Assembly (NCBI RefSeq): GCF_900103985.1
Contig: NZ_FNIE01000001.1
Span: 248,001-312,000, forward strand
Direction: 5' to 3'
DNA from: Actinacidiphila guanduensis
GTDB lineage: Bacteria; Actinomycetota; Actinomycetes; Streptomycetales; Streptomycetaceae
DNA: 64,000 nt
Shown piece after piece: positions 28,799 to 37,305 of the stretch. Positions within the stretch are counted from its first letter, which is position 1. Every line of letters starts with the position of its first letter. The notes below the pieces were generated by a model. It saw only the letters and a list, made by a program, of their open reading frames with translations. It ran no database searches and was not told where the DNA came from. A program made the translations under genes and the position numbers.

Positions 28799-30079
28799 GT
28801 GGGCAGCAATGGGACCCTGATCGTCGGCGCCAGCCAGGCCGGCCTCCAACTGGCAGTTTCCCTACGGCAGTTCGGCGACACCGCGCCCATCACCCTGGTG
28901 GGCGCCGAACCTCTTCCGCCCTATCAGCGCCCGCCGCTGTCCAAGGAGTTCCTCACCGGGACCGCGGACGCCGACGCGCTCCTGCTGCGCACCCCCGCCT
29001 TCTACGCCGACGCCGGGATCACCCTGGTCTGCGGCGAGCGCGTCACCGAAGCCGCGCTCGCCGCGCCGGGATCGGGCCGCGGCGAGGGTACCGCGGTGAC
29101 CTCCGCCGGGCGCCGCCTCGCCTTCGACCGCCTCGCGCTCACCGTGGGCGCCCGGCCGCGCCGGCTGCGCCTGCCCGGCGCCGCGCTCGACGGGGTGGGT
29201 GTGCTGCGCAGCCACGCCGACGCCGAGCAGTTCAAGCACCGGCTGGGAACGGCCCGGCACGTCGTGGTGGTCGGCGGCGGCTTCATCGGGCTGGAGGCCG
29301 CGGCCGCCGCCCGCGCACTCGGCTGCCCCTCGGTGACCGTGGTCGAGGCCGCCGACCGGCTGATGGCCCGCGCGGTGGCGCCGGTGGTCTCCCGCTTCTA
29401 CCGGGCCGCGCACGAGCGGCGCGGCACAAAGGTGCTGCTGGGCGCCGCGGTCACCGCCTTCGAGGGCGACGCAGCCGGGCGGGTCACCGGGGTGCGCCTG
29501 GGCGACGGCACCCTGCTCCCGGCCGACCTGGTGCTGGTCGGCGCCGGGGTGGTCCCGCGCACCGAACTCGCCGAGCAACTGGGCCTGGTGTGCGAGGGCG
29601 GGATCGTGGTGGACGCGCAGGCGCGCACCAGCGACCCCGGCGTGGTCGCGGCCGGCGACTGCACGGTGCGGCCCGATCCGCTCACCGGCAGCGGCCGGGT
29701 CCGACTGGAGTCGGTGCAGAACGCCCAGGCGCAGGCCCAGACCGCGGCCGCCACACTGCTCGGCCGGCCGGCGCAGACCCGTACGGTGCCTTGGTTCTGG
29801 TCCTACCAGGGCGACCTGAAGCTGCAGACCGCGGGCCTTTCGGCCGGCCACGACGGTTACGTGCTGCGCGGCGAGCCCGACCGCGAGCGGTTCAGCGTCC
29901 TGTACTACCGCGGCGGGCGGCTGCTGGCCGTCGACGCCGTCAACAGCCCGGCCGACTACATGGCCGTCCGCAAGGCGCTGGGCGAGGGCGCCACCATCGA
30001 CCCCGACCTCGCCCGCGACCCGGGCACCTCGCTCAAGTCCCTGATCCGCGAGGAGATCCGGGTGGCCCCCGCGGTCTGA
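28799..30079 (+). CDS. FAD-dependent ferredoxin reductase (Rieske oxygenase component)
   Basis: A 426-residue flavoprotein of the rubredoxin/ferredoxin-NAD(+) reductase type (BphA4/CamA-like). The FAD-binding loop VGASQAGLQLA is at the N-terminus, the NAD(P)H loop VVVVGGGFIGLEAAAAA lies near residue 155 and the second FAD motif VVAAGDCTV near residue 283. The C-terminal reductase domain begins near PWFWSYQGDLKLQ. It should pass electrons from NAD(P)H to the [2Fe-2S] ferredoxin encoded 7 kb away. The start is GTG 28799 with AGGAG upstream. A hairpin at 30109-30149 ends the transcript. Confidence 0.93.
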   Translation: MGSNGTLIVGASQAGLQLAVSLRQFGDTAPITLVGAEPLPPYQRPPLSKEFLTGTADADALLLRTPAFYADAGITLVCGERVTEAALAAPGSGRGEGTAVTSAGRRLAFDRLALTVGARPRRLRLPGAALDGVGVLRSHADAEQFKHRLGTARHVVVVGGGFIGLEAAAAARALGCPSVTVVEAADRLMARAVAPVVSRFYRAAHERRGTKVLLGAAVTAFEGDAAGRVTGVRLGDGTLLPADLVLVGAGVVPRTELAEQLGLVCEGGIVVDAQARTSDPGVVAAGDCTVRPDPLTGSGRVRLESVQNAQAQAQTAAATLLGRPAQTRTVPWFWSYQGDLKLQTAGLSAGHDGYVLRGEPDRERFSVLYYRGGRLLAVDAVNSPADYMAVRKALGEGATIDPDLARDPGTSLKSLIREEIRVAPAV

Positions 30080-30108
30080 CCACCCACCCCCAACGCGGTC
30101 CCACCACC

Positions 30109-30149
30109 AGGGGGCCTGACGCGGTGCCGATCCCCGCGCCAGGCCCCCT
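30109..30149. terminator. terminator after the ferredoxin reductase gene
   Basis: AGGGGGCCTG (30109-30118) pairs with CAGGCCCCCT (30140-30149); the loop contains further GCGG/CCGC pairing potential. Confidence 0.65.
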
Positions 30150-30322
30150 CCCACGTGTGCGCCCGGCCCCTCACACACCTGGGCCGCACGCGCAACTCAC
30201 GCCTCCATCGCCCCACTTCGCACCGCCCGCACCACCCCTCACCGCCCGGCCCGCTCCTCCCCCGCTGCCGCGGCAGGTGAGTGGACACCATCTGTGCACG
30301 AAGTCTTGTTCCATCGGTCATA

Positions 30323-30333
30323 TGGACATACCT
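30323..30333. promoter_or_regulatory. FadR-type operator copy 5
   Basis: TGGACATACCT, reverse complement AGGTATGTCCA. A second half site, CGGTCATATGG, overlaps it from 30315. It lies 96 bp before tctC. Confidence 0.6.
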
Positions 30334-30428
30334 TTTGCGTCCTGCGGCGCCCCGGTGCCATCGCCCGGGCGTCGGCGCGTGCTGCCGTCGCGCCCGCAGA
30401 CCGCCATCCGACCGAGAGGACCTCGACG

Positions 30429-31490
30429 ATGCCGTCCCCTACCCTCATCCGCTCACGACGGGCCGCCGCGGCGTGCGCCGCCGTGATCGCCCTGCTCGGC
30501 TCCGCCGCCGCGTGCGGCCCGCACAAGAGCGGCGGCTCCTCCGCCGCCGACGACGGCAGCGGCAACTTCTTCGCCGGCAAGACCCTGCAGATCATCGTCC
30601 CCTACGGCCCCGGCGGCGGGTACGACCAGTGGGCGCGCGTCATCACCCCGTACATGAAGAAGTACCTGGGCGCCGGGCAGGTCAAGGTGGTCAACACCCC
30701 CGGCGGCGGCGGGCTGATCGGCACCCAGGCGATCTACCAGGCCAAGGCCGACGGGCTGACCATCGGCGACACCAACGCCGGCGGCGACGTCTTCGACCAG
30801 ATCGACCACAGCTCCGGCTTCACCATCGACATGACGAAGGTCGACTGGCTCGGCCGGCCCGACAACGACCCGCACATCATCGCCACCCATGCCAAGGGCC
30901 CCTACCAGACCTTCGACAAGCTGCTCGCGGGCAGCGGCACCATCTCGGCACTGGCCACCGGCAAGGGCAGCTCGGACTACAACTCCGCGGTGATCGTCTA
31001 CAACGCCTTCAAGGCGCACTTCAAGATGGTCGCCGCCTTCTCCGGCAGCAGCGAGGAGAAGGCCGCGTTCATGAGCGGCGAGGGCACCACCGCCTCCCTG
31101 TCCTCCTCCGACATCGCGCACATCTCGTCCGACGCCACCAGCGTCGTCCTGGTCTCCGCGCGGCCCTTCGCCAAGCTCCCCAACGTGCCCACCATCATCC
31201 AGGAGGCCCAGCGGCACGGCCTGGACGCGCGGACGGTGCAGGCCCTGCAGGCGCTCAGCGGCGTGATGGACCTCGGCCACGCCTTCTTCGCCCCGCCCGG
31301 TGTGCCCGCCGACCGGCTTGCCGCCCTGCGCACGGCGTTCACCAAGTCGCTCGCCGACCCGGCCTTCCAGAAGGACGCCGAGAAGGCCGGGCTCTACCTC
31401 GGCCCGGAGTCGGCCACCGACCTGTCCGCCGCGGTCACCAAGGCGCTCGGCCAGGGCGCGCTGTTCACCGACCTGCTCAAGACCGGCTGA
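30429..31490 (+). CDS. tctC: tripartite tricarboxylate transporter substrate-binding protein
   Basis: A 353-residue TctC/BUG-family binding protein. A signal sequence ends in a lipobox-like SAAACG near residues 25-30, so it is probably lipid-anchored outside the membrane. The BUG fold start is typical: LQIIVPYGPGGGYDQWAR near residue 52, then VVNTPGGGGLIGTQAIY. Ligands of this family are carboxylic acids including citrate and terephthalate. The start is ATG 30429 with GAGAGGA upstream. It is the first gene of tctCAB and carries a FadR-type operator upstream. Confidence 0.93.
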   Translation: MPSPTLIRSRRAAAACAAVIALLGSAAACGPHKSGGSSAADDGSGNFFAGKTLQIIVPYGPGGGYDQWARVITPYMKKYLGAGQVKVVNTPGGGGLIGTQAIYQAKADGLTIGDTNAGGDVFDQIDHSSGFTIDMTKVDWLGRPDNDPHIIATHAKGPYQTFDKLLAGSGTISALATGKGSSDYNSAVIVYNAFKAHFKMVAAFSGSSEEKAAFMSGEGTTASLSSSDIAHISSDATSVVLVSARPFAKLPNVPTIIQEAQRHGLDARTVQALQALSGVMDLGHAFFAPPGVPADRLAALRTAFTKSLADPAFQKDAEKAGLYLGPESATDLSAAVTKALGQGALFTDLLKTG

Positions 31491-31524
31491 GCGGGCGCGT
31501 CGTGGCCAGACCCAAGGAGGTGGC

Positions 31525-33225
31525 ATGTTCCACGGCCTGATATCCGGTTTCTCCGGGCTGTTCGCCCCCTACGCCCTGCTGATGCTCCTGGTGGGCACCC
31601 TCGTGGGCACACTGGTGGGCGCGATCCCGGGGCTCGGCGGCGCCGTACTGCTCACGCTGCTGCTGCCGTTCGTCTACGGCATGCCGATCGTGCCGGCGCT
31701 GGCGCTGCTGCTCGCGGCCCACACCGGCATCTACTTCAGCGGCTCGGTGACCGCGATCCTCTTCAACACCCCGGGCGCGCCGGAGTCGGCGGCGACCACG
31801 TTCGACGGCTACGCGATGACACGGGCCGGGCAGCCGGCCCGCGCGCTGGGCATCTCGGCGGCGGCGACCACGGTCGGCGGCTGGATCGGGGTGGCGCTGC
31901 TCTTCGTGCTGATCCCGTTCATGAGCAAGCTCGCCACGCTCTTCCACGCCTCGGAGTACCTGGCGCTGGCGGTGCTGGCGATCGTGCTCATCGGGCAGAT
32001 GCGGGCGGCCTCGGTCACCAAGGGCCTGCTGTCGGGGGCGATCGGGCTGATGACGTCGTTCGTCGGCTACGACCCGATCACCGGCGTGCAGCGCTTCACC
32101 AGCGGCTACCAGCCGCTCTACAGCGGCTTCAACATCACGGCGGCGGCACTCGGCCTGTTCGCCCTCTCGGAGATGTTCCGCATCTACGCCGCCGGGCGCG
32201 ACCCGGTGGCCGCGGAGGCCGCCGCCCGCACCCGCGGCGCGAAGGACCCGGGGAACCGGGTGCTCACCGGCGTGCGCGACCTGCGCCACCACCCGTGGCT
32301 GACCGTCCGCTCCGCGGTGCTCGGCACCGTGCTCGGCATCATCCCCGGCATCGGCGGCATCGCGGCGAACTTCATCTCCTACGGGCAGGCGATGAAGACC
32401 TCCAAGCACCCCGAGCGCTTCGGCACCGGCACCCCGGAGGGCATCATCGCGCCCGAGGCGTCCTCGATCTCCAAGGAGGCCGGCAACCTGCTGCCCACGG
32501 TGGCGCTCGGCGTGCCCGGCGGCGTCGGTATGGCGGTGCTGCTCAGCGGATTCACCATCCTCGGCATCGTGCCGGGCCCGGCGATGCTCAAGGACCACGT
32601 CAACGCGGTATGGGCGATGGCCCTGGTGATCGGTGTGGGCAGCCTGCTGGCGAGCCTGACCGGCCTCGGCCTCGCGCCGCTGCTGGCCCGGCTCGCGAAG
32701 GTGCCGGGCCGCACGCTGGTGCCCTTCGTGGTCGCGCTCGGCTTCCTCGGCGTCTTCGCGGCCGCCGACGAACTCGCCCAGGTGACCGTGATGGTGGCCT
32801 TCGGCGTCGTCGGCTACCTGATGACGCGCTTCGGGTACTCGCTGCCCGCCGCGATGATCGGCTTCATCCTCGGCAAGGTGGTGGAGAACAACCTCTACCT
32901 GGTCTCGCAACTGCAGGGCTGGGGCGCGCTGAAGCGGCCGCTCACCGACGTCATGGTGGCGATCACCGTGCTCAGCCTGTTCGGGCCGCTGTTCAAGCGC
33001 GCCTTCCGGCTGCTCGTCCCGCGCCGGGACCCGCTGCCGCCGGCGCTGCGCACGGCAGGGGCGGCCGGTGGCCAGGGCGATCCGGACGCAGCCGCCGCGC
33101 CCGGCCGCACCGATGGACCCGCCGCACCCGAGGGGGAGCCGGCCGGACCGTCCGGTACGCCCGCCGGGGAGTCCCCCGTCACGACACCGTCCGGCGGCGC
33201 CGGCGAGAGCGGAGAGAACCGATGA
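31525..33225 (+). CDS. tctA: tripartite tricarboxylate transporter large permease
   Basis: A 566-residue membrane protein with about 12 helices. The conserved N-terminal TctA signature is present: GAIPGLGGAVLLTLLLPFVY near residue 33 and TAILFNTPGAPESAATTFDG near residue 75. A second conserved stretch, GIIPGIGGIAANFISYGQ, lies near residue 270. The last 65 residues form a hydrophilic Ala/Pro/Gly-rich tail that is longer than usual. ATG 31525 follows AAGGAGG. The gene overlaps tctB by ATGA. Confidence 0.94.
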   Translation: MFHGLISGFSGLFAPYALLMLLVGTLVGTLVGAIPGLGGAVLLTLLLPFVYGMPIVPALALLLAAHTGIYFSGSVTAILFNTPGAPESAATTFDGYAMTRAGQPARALGISAAATTVGGWIGVALLFVLIPFMSKLATLFHASEYLALAVLAIVLIGQMRAASVTKGLLSGAIGLMTSFVGYDPITGVQRFTSGYQPLYSGFNITAAALGLFALSEMFRIYAAGRDPVAAEAAARTRGAKDPGNRVLTGVRDLRHHPWLTVRSAVLGTVLGIIPGIGGIAANFISYGQAMKTSKHPERFGTGTPEGIIAPEASSISKEAGNLLPTVALGVPGGVGMAVLLSGFTILGIVPGPAMLKDHVNAVWAMALVIGVGSLLASLTGLGLAPLLARLAKVPGRTLVPFVVALGFLGVFAAADELAQVTVMVAFGVVGYLMTRFGYSLPAAMIGFILGKVVENNLYLVSQLQGWGALKRPLTDVMVAITVLSLFGPLFKRAFRLLVPRRDPLPPALRTAGAAGGQGDPDAAAAPGRTDGPAAPEGEPAGPSGTPAGESPVTTPSGGAGESGENR

Positions 33226-33767
33226 GCCGTCCGATCCCCCGCCCCCGCCACGCCGGCGAGCTCCTCATCGACCTCGCCGTCGTCATCGGCTCGCTGCTCT
33301 ATGTGCGGGCGGCGAGCCACTACCCGCCGCAGGGGCGGCAGATCCCGAACCTCGTCGGCTGGATCGCCGCCGGGATCGGCGCCCTGCACCTGGTCGCCCA
33401 CGCGGTGCCGCGGCTGTGGACGCTCACCCATGGCGCCGACCCCGCGGACAAGGCCGCCGCCACCGAGGCCGGGCCGGAGCCGTCCGGGGAGGACCTTCCG
33501 GCGGCCCCCCGCACGGCCCCGGTCGCCCTGGAGGTCTCCCCCGGCAACCCGCGCCAGGTGGTCCTCGCGATGGCGTGGACGGCCGGGCTGCTGCTGGCGG
33601 TCTACGTGTTCGGCTTCGTCGTCGCCGTCCCGGTGTTCTTCCTGGCCTACTTCCTCACCCTGCGGGCCTGGCGGACGGCCGTGGCCAGCGCGGTGGTGAT
33701 GTGGGCGGTCACCCAGTTCCTGTTCGTCGACGCGCTCGCCGTGCCGCTGCCGCACGGCCTGGTGTGA
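33222..33767 (+). CDS. tctB: tripartite tricarboxylate transporter small subunit
   Basis: A 181-residue TctB protein with four hydrophobic helices: about residues 13-28, 42-60, 108-135 and 143-165. A polar loop of about 40 residues sits in the middle, as in the family. The ATG overlaps the tctA stop (ATGA), so translation is probably coupled. With TctC and TctA it completes a secondary, binding-protein-dependent uptake system for an organic acid. Confidence 0.9.
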   Translation: MSRPIPRPRHAGELLIDLAVVIGSLLYVRAASHYPPQGRQIPNLVGWIAAGIGALHLVAHAVPRLWTLTHGADPADKAAATEAGPEPSGEDLPAAPRTAPVALEVSPGNPRQVVLAMAWTAGLLLAVYVFGFVVAVPVFFLAYFLTLRAWRTAVASAVVMWAVTQFLFVDALAVPLPHGLV

Positions 33768-33786
33768 GGGGGGAGGCGATGACCGA

Positions 33787-33822
33787 CGCCCGCGCCCGCC
33801 GTCTGCACGGCGGGCGCGGGCG
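33787..33822. terminator. bidirectional terminator between tctB and eutA-like gene
   Basis: A perfect 16-bp stem: 33787-33802 pairs with 33807-33822 around a CTGC loop. It separates the convergent tctCAB and cupin/EutA-like transcripts. Confidence 0.8.
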
Positions 33823-33838
33823 CTGTCCGGTGCCGGGG

Positions 33839-35524
33839 TCAGGTCGCCGGCACCGGCTCGGGCTCGTCGGCGAACACCAGGGACTTGATGGTCACCGGGA
33901 CGGTGCGCGAGGGGTGCCGGATCCGGCCGAGGTCGACGTAGTCGAAGTCGCGCAGGGTCACCCCGTCCAGCACCAGCAGGTCCACGGGGACGCCGAGTTC
34001 CTCGCGCAGCAGCCGGCCCAGCGTCATGGCGACATCGCCGTCGAGGACCACGTAGACCGGCAGGCCGCGGGCGGTGCGGGCGGCCAGGCCGTCGCGGATG
34101 CCGCGGGCGAAGGCGATGAGCCGGCCGTGGAGCGGGCGGCCGCGCCAGGTGAGGGCCAGCACGATGTCGCCATCCCCGCGGTCGGCGTCGAGGGCGGCGA
34201 GGTGGCGGCGCACGGAGGCCGCCAGTTCGCCGGCGTCCACCGGCTCCTCGGCGGCGCCGACGGTGTGGGAGGGCCGGACGACCTGGAGGTTGCGGCGGGG
34301 CAGCAGCCGGTCCGGATCGGTGACGCAGCCGGTGTTGCCGCTGAGCTGCACGCTGTACTCCGAGGCGCCCAGCGCGGTGGCGCGGATGCACTCGCCGGCC
34401 GGCAGCAGCGGCACCGGCAGGGCGCCGGCGTCCACCCGGCGCCGGATCGCCCGGCCGAGCGGCCGGCCGAGGTCGCCGAAGTCGCGCGGCTCGCGGTCGT
34501 AGACGTACTCGGCGACGCCGCCGGAGAACACCACCGCGTCCAGCGCGCCGAGGTCGCCCAGCGGCTCGGTGAGCCACAGCGGGTCGGCGCCGCCCGGCGC
34601 CCCGGTGACGGCGGCGAGCAGCGTGTCGGCCATGGCGCAGGCCAGCCGGTCGGCCTGGTGCGGGGCGAGCACCTCGCCCGGGCGCAGGTCGAGGCCGGCC
34701 GCTGCCGCGTGGGTGCGGGCGGCCGGCTCCAGGCGGACCAGGCGGCGCCGCTCGTCGTAGGCGAGCAGGCGGCCGCCGATGTGGAGGGCGGCGGTGCGCA
34801 CGATGCGGCCGTGGTCGACCAGGGCGAGCTTGGTGGTGCCGCCGCCGATGTCGATGGTCAGCACGCGGCTGCCGGCGTCGTGCGAGGTGCGGGCGGCGCC
34901 GGAGCCGTAGGCGGCGAGCATCGCCTCCATGTGGTGGCCGGCGGTGGCCGTGACGAGCTGGCCGCCGCGTTCGGCGAGGATGCTCGCGATGGCCTCGGAG
35001 TTGCGGCGGCGCAGCGCCTCGCCGGTGAGGATGACCACGCCGGTGTCGATCTCCTCCGGGGCGAGGCCGGCGGTGCCGTAGGCGCGGTCGATGATCGTGC
35101 CGAGCGCCTCGGCGTCGATCCGCTCGGCGCCGGCGTAGGGGGTCAGCGCCACCGGCGAGCGGTACAGGTTCTCCCGGCGCACCACGACGTAGCGGCTGGT
35201 CAGCTGCTCGCCGATGCGGCGCAGGTGCAGCCGGGAGAAGACCACCTGGGTGCCGGAGGAGCCGATGTCCATGCCGACGCTGTGCAGCAGCACGTTGTCC
35301 TGCTGCCAGATCGGGTTGTCCTCGATGGGCCCGAGCGGGGCGTCGTCGTGGTCGTGGTGGTGGTCGGGCACGTGGGCGGCGTGGACGGTGCGGGCGGTGT
35401 GCGAGTGCTTCTGCTGCCCGTGGTGCGTGTGCCCCTCCGGCGCGGAGTGGTCGTGCGGGTGCGCCCGGCCGGCGCCGGACGGGGGGACGCCTGATGCGTC
35501 GTCCCCCGGTGCGGCGGCGGTCAC
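33839..35524 (-). CDS. eutA: EutA-like reactivating factor with His-rich N-terminus
   Basis: A 561-residue protein. From about residue 75 it is a full-length member of the EutA family (ethanolamine ammonia-lyase reactivase, an Hsp70/actin-like ATPase), with SVGMDIGSSGTQVVFSR, TIDIGGGTTKLALVDHG and VVFSGGVAEYVY. Residues 22-59 are an extra segment containing 14 His residues, such as HTHH and HHHDHDD, unlike standard EutA and suited to metal binding. The start is GTG 35524, whose bases overlap the stop of the cupin gene (GTGA), so both are translationally coupled. No ethanolamine ammonia-lyase genes (eutBC) are in the window. A role in metal loading or reactivation of the cupin dioxygenase is my inference. 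Confidence 0.85.
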   Translation of the reverse strand: MTAAAPGDDASGVPPSGAGRAHPHDHSAPEGHTHHGQQKHSHTARTVHAAHVPDHHHDHDDAPLGPIEDNPIWQQDNVLLHSVGMDIGSSGTQVVFSRLHLRRIGEQLTSRYVVVRRENLYRSPVALTPYAGAERIDAEALGTIIDRAYGTAGLAPEEIDTGVVILTGEALRRRNSEAIASILAERGGQLVTATAGHHMEAMLAAYGSGAARTSHDAGSRVLTIDIGGGTTKLALVDHGRIVRTAALHIGGRLLAYDERRRLVRLEPAARTHAAAAGLDLRPGEVLAPHQADRLACAMADTLLAAVTGAPGGADPLWLTEPLGDLGALDAVVFSGGVAEYVYDREPRDFGDLGRPLGRAIRRRVDAGALPVPLLPAGECIRATALGASEYSVQLSGNTGCVTDPDRLLPRRNLQVVRPSHTVGAAEEPVDAGELAASVRRHLAALDADRGDGDIVLALTWRGRPLHGRLIAFARGIRDGLAARTARGLPVYVVLDGDVAMTLGRLLREELGVPVDLLVLDGVTLRDFDYVDLGRIRHPSRTVPVTIKSLVFADEPEPVPAT

Positions 35525-36636
35525 TGCTTGGGCGGCAGCGTCGCGAGCTCGGCCTCGTAGGCCGCGTCCATCTCGGGCTCCTGGCCGGTCTCGGCGAGCG
35601 CCTTGCGGAAGGTCTCGCGCACGATCGGCGACTCGTCGGCGTAGTCGATCTGGTCGCCGCCGATGCGCCGGCTGATCCACGCCTTGGGCACGCCCTGGTT
35701 GTTGCGCAGCGAGACCGCCTCGTGCTTGAAGGCGAGGTAGCGGCCGGGCTCGGTGCCGGTGTTGAAGTGCTGGTGGAACCACATGTTGGGCGGGACGATG
35801 AGGGTGCCCGGGCCCCAGTCGTAGCGCTTGGGCTCCTCGCCGTCGGGCCACATCATGCTGTAGCCGGTGCCGGAGAGGATGATCACGTGGGCGCCGGGGC
35901 CGTGCCGGTGGCCCTTCTTGTAGGTGCGGGTCGGGAACTGCGAGATGTGGCTGTTCATCGAGCCCTTGGCCATGGCGAACCGGATGTGGCCGCCGCCCGC
36001 GCCGCGCTCCTTGGCCTCGATCAGCGGCAGGTTGACCGCGTCGGCGACGAAGTTGGTGTCCAGCAGCAGGCCCTTCTGCTCGCCGCCCGCGGCGAAGTAG
36101 TCGGGCTCGCCGTTGAAGCGGCCGGGGAAGTCGCGCGCGGTGCCGAAGACGAAGTCGACGTCGTCGTACAGGTTGATCACCGGCGGCATGTTGGTGGAGG
36201 CGACGTAGCGGGCGGCCTTCTGGCCGGAGCCGTTGAAGTGCTGGTGGTGGGCGTTGAGCGGGATCGCGAAGAGCGAGCCGGGGCCCCACTCGAAGGTGAC
36301 CTCGCCGCCGGCGTCGTTCCACACCCGGGTCGAGCCGTGGCCGTCGAGGACCAGGATCATCTCCTCGAACAGCTGCCGCTGCGGGGCGAGGGCGCCGCCG
36401 GCCGGGATCTCGCACACGTAGCAGTCGTTGGAGGTGCGGGTGGCCTCGTGGTTGATGAACACGCCGCGGCCGCCGCGCCGCTCCCACGGCTTGAGGTCCA
36501 CCTTGCGCAGGTCGGGCACGTAGTGGGCGGCGATGATGTCCAGCCCCTCGGCGGCCACCCAGCGGGTGTAGGGCGAGTCCTTCTCGGTGGCGAACTTCGC
36601 CGCGAGGGAGTCGTTGACGGTCGCGTCACTGGACAT
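35521..36636 (-). CDS. bicupin, putative dioxygenase paired with EutA-like protein
   Basis: A 371-residue protein with two cupin domains. The N-terminal domain spans about residues 75-150 with FAIPLNAHHQHFNGSG as its second motif; its first motif has Gln and Glu in QRQLFEEMILVLDG instead of a clear HxH. The C-terminal domain has GHRHGPGAHVIILSGTGYSM and VPPNMWFHQHFNTG, the full His set, although the usual Glu of motif 1 is replaced by His. It is related to, but distinct from, the bicupin at 27631. ATG 36636 follows GGAAGG. Two operator-like elements lie upstream. Enzymatic activity is inferred, not shown. Confidence 0.78.
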   Translation of the reverse strand: MSSDATVNDSLAAKFATEKDSPYTRWVAAEGLDIIAAHYVPDLRKVDLKPWERRGGRGVFINHEATRTSNDCYVCEIPAGGALAPQRQLFEEMILVLDGHGSTRVWNDAGGEVTFEWGPGSLFAIPLNAHHQHFNGSGQKAARYVASTNMPPVINLYDDVDFVFGTARDFPGRFNGEPDYFAAGGEQKGLLLDTNFVADAVNLPLIEAKERGAGGGHIRFAMAKGSMNSHISQFPTRTYKKGHRHGPGAHVIILSGTGYSMMWPDGEEPKRYDWGPGTLIVPPNMWFHQHFNTGTEPGRYLAFKHEAVSLRNNQGVPKAWISRRIGGDQIDYADESPIVRETFRKALAETGQEPEMDAAYEAELATLPPKQ

Positions 36637-36664
36637 GGCGGAGCCCTTCCTGCCTGGCAATGAT

Positions 36665-36675
36665 TGGTAGGACCC
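36665..36675. promoter_or_regulatory. FadR-type operator copy 8
   Basis: TGGTAGGACCC followed by TAAGGC. With flanks it reads ATTGGT-N3-ACCCTAAGGC, the same frame as copy 3 before the GntR gene. It lies 29 bp upstream of the cupin start. Confidence 0.6.
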
Positions 36676-36677
36676 TA

Positions 36678-36696
36678 AGGCCAAACATTTTGGCCT
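36678..36696. promoter_or_regulatory. 19-bp perfect palindrome upstream of cupin gene
   Basis: AGGCCAAACATTTTGGCCT has perfect 8-bp arms (AGGCCAAA/TTTGGCCT) around CAT. It sits right behind operator copy 8 in the divergent cupin/ferredoxin promoter region and is a different motif, so a second regulator may act here. Confidence 0.65.
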
Positions 36697-36847
36697 GTCA
36701 ACGGCCCGGTCGCGCCCGCGCGGCGATCCGAACGGCCGCCGCCGTGCCACTGCCGCGCCCCCGCCGGCCGGCTCCGGGCCGGAGGGCGGCGGCCGGCCGG
36801 AAGGGACGTGCGGGGCGCTTGTGCCGCCGCCGCGCGCTCTGGTCTAA

Positions 36848-36858
36848 TGGACATACCA
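36848..36858. promoter_or_regulatory. FadR-type operator copy 6
   Basis: TGGACATACCA, reverse complement TGGTATGTCCA, one mismatch from the best copy. It lies 71 bp upstream of the ferredoxin gene. Confidence 0.65.
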
Positions 36859-36928
36859 ACGGACGTCGGTCCCGGAACGTGCTGTCCACCGCCGCCGGGA
36901 CGACCAACCGCGAAAGGGCTGAGGGGCC

Positions 36929-37252
36929 TTGGCCAAAGTGATCTATGTCGGCAGCGCCGGCGACGAGTACGCCGTCGAGGCCGCGGTCGGCGACACCGTG
37001 ATGGGGGCCGCGGTCAGGAACGGCGTCCCGGGGATCGTCGCGGAGTGCGGCGGCAACTGCTCGTGCGCCACCTGCCACGTGTGGGTGGACCCGCAGTTCG
37101 CCGACCGGACCGGCCCCGTGCAGGAGATGGAAGAGGACCTGCTCGACATGGCCGTCTCCGAGCGGCGCGCCACCAGCCGGCTGGCGTGCCAGATCCGCAT
37201 CACCGAGGAACTGGACGGCCTGACCGTCGAGATCCCGCCGGAGCAGCCCTGA
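36929..37252 (+). CDS. [2Fe-2S] ferredoxin (adrenodoxin type)
   Basis: A 107-residue ferredoxin with the adrenodoxin/putidaredoxin-type cluster motif: Cys40, Cys46, Cys49 and Cys87 as ligands (ECGGNCSCATC and LACQI), plus an extra Cys44. It should carry electrons from the reductase encoded at 28799 to the Rieske oxygenase. The start is TTG 36929 giving MAKVIYV, like many homologues; GTG 36938 is the alternative and has better spacing from GAGGGG. It lies 53 bp before the oxygenase gene and leads the plus-strand operon. Confidence 0.92.
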   Translation: MAKVIYVGSAGDEYAVEAAVGDTVMGAAVRNGVPGIVAECGGNCSCATCHVWVDPQFADRTGPVQEMEEDLLDMAVSERRATSRLACQIRITEELDGLTVEIPPEQP

Positions 37253-37305
37253 CCCCGCGCATCGCACGCGGACGGTGACGGGCTTCATGTGAAAGGGAAA
37301 CGGCC

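Larger units (their letters stand above)
30080..30428. other. 349-bp intergenic region
   Basis: It holds the reductase terminator (30109-30149), a Pro/Ala-rich open frame without coding character, and the promoter of tctC with a FadR-type operator copy at 30323-30333. No gene is supported. Confidence 0.6.

Noticed and set aside
33839..35524. Ethanolamine utilisation locus
   Set aside because: Only a EutA-like gene is present. There are no eutB, eutC, shell-protein or aldehyde dehydrogenase genes, and its neighbours are aromatic-catabolic.
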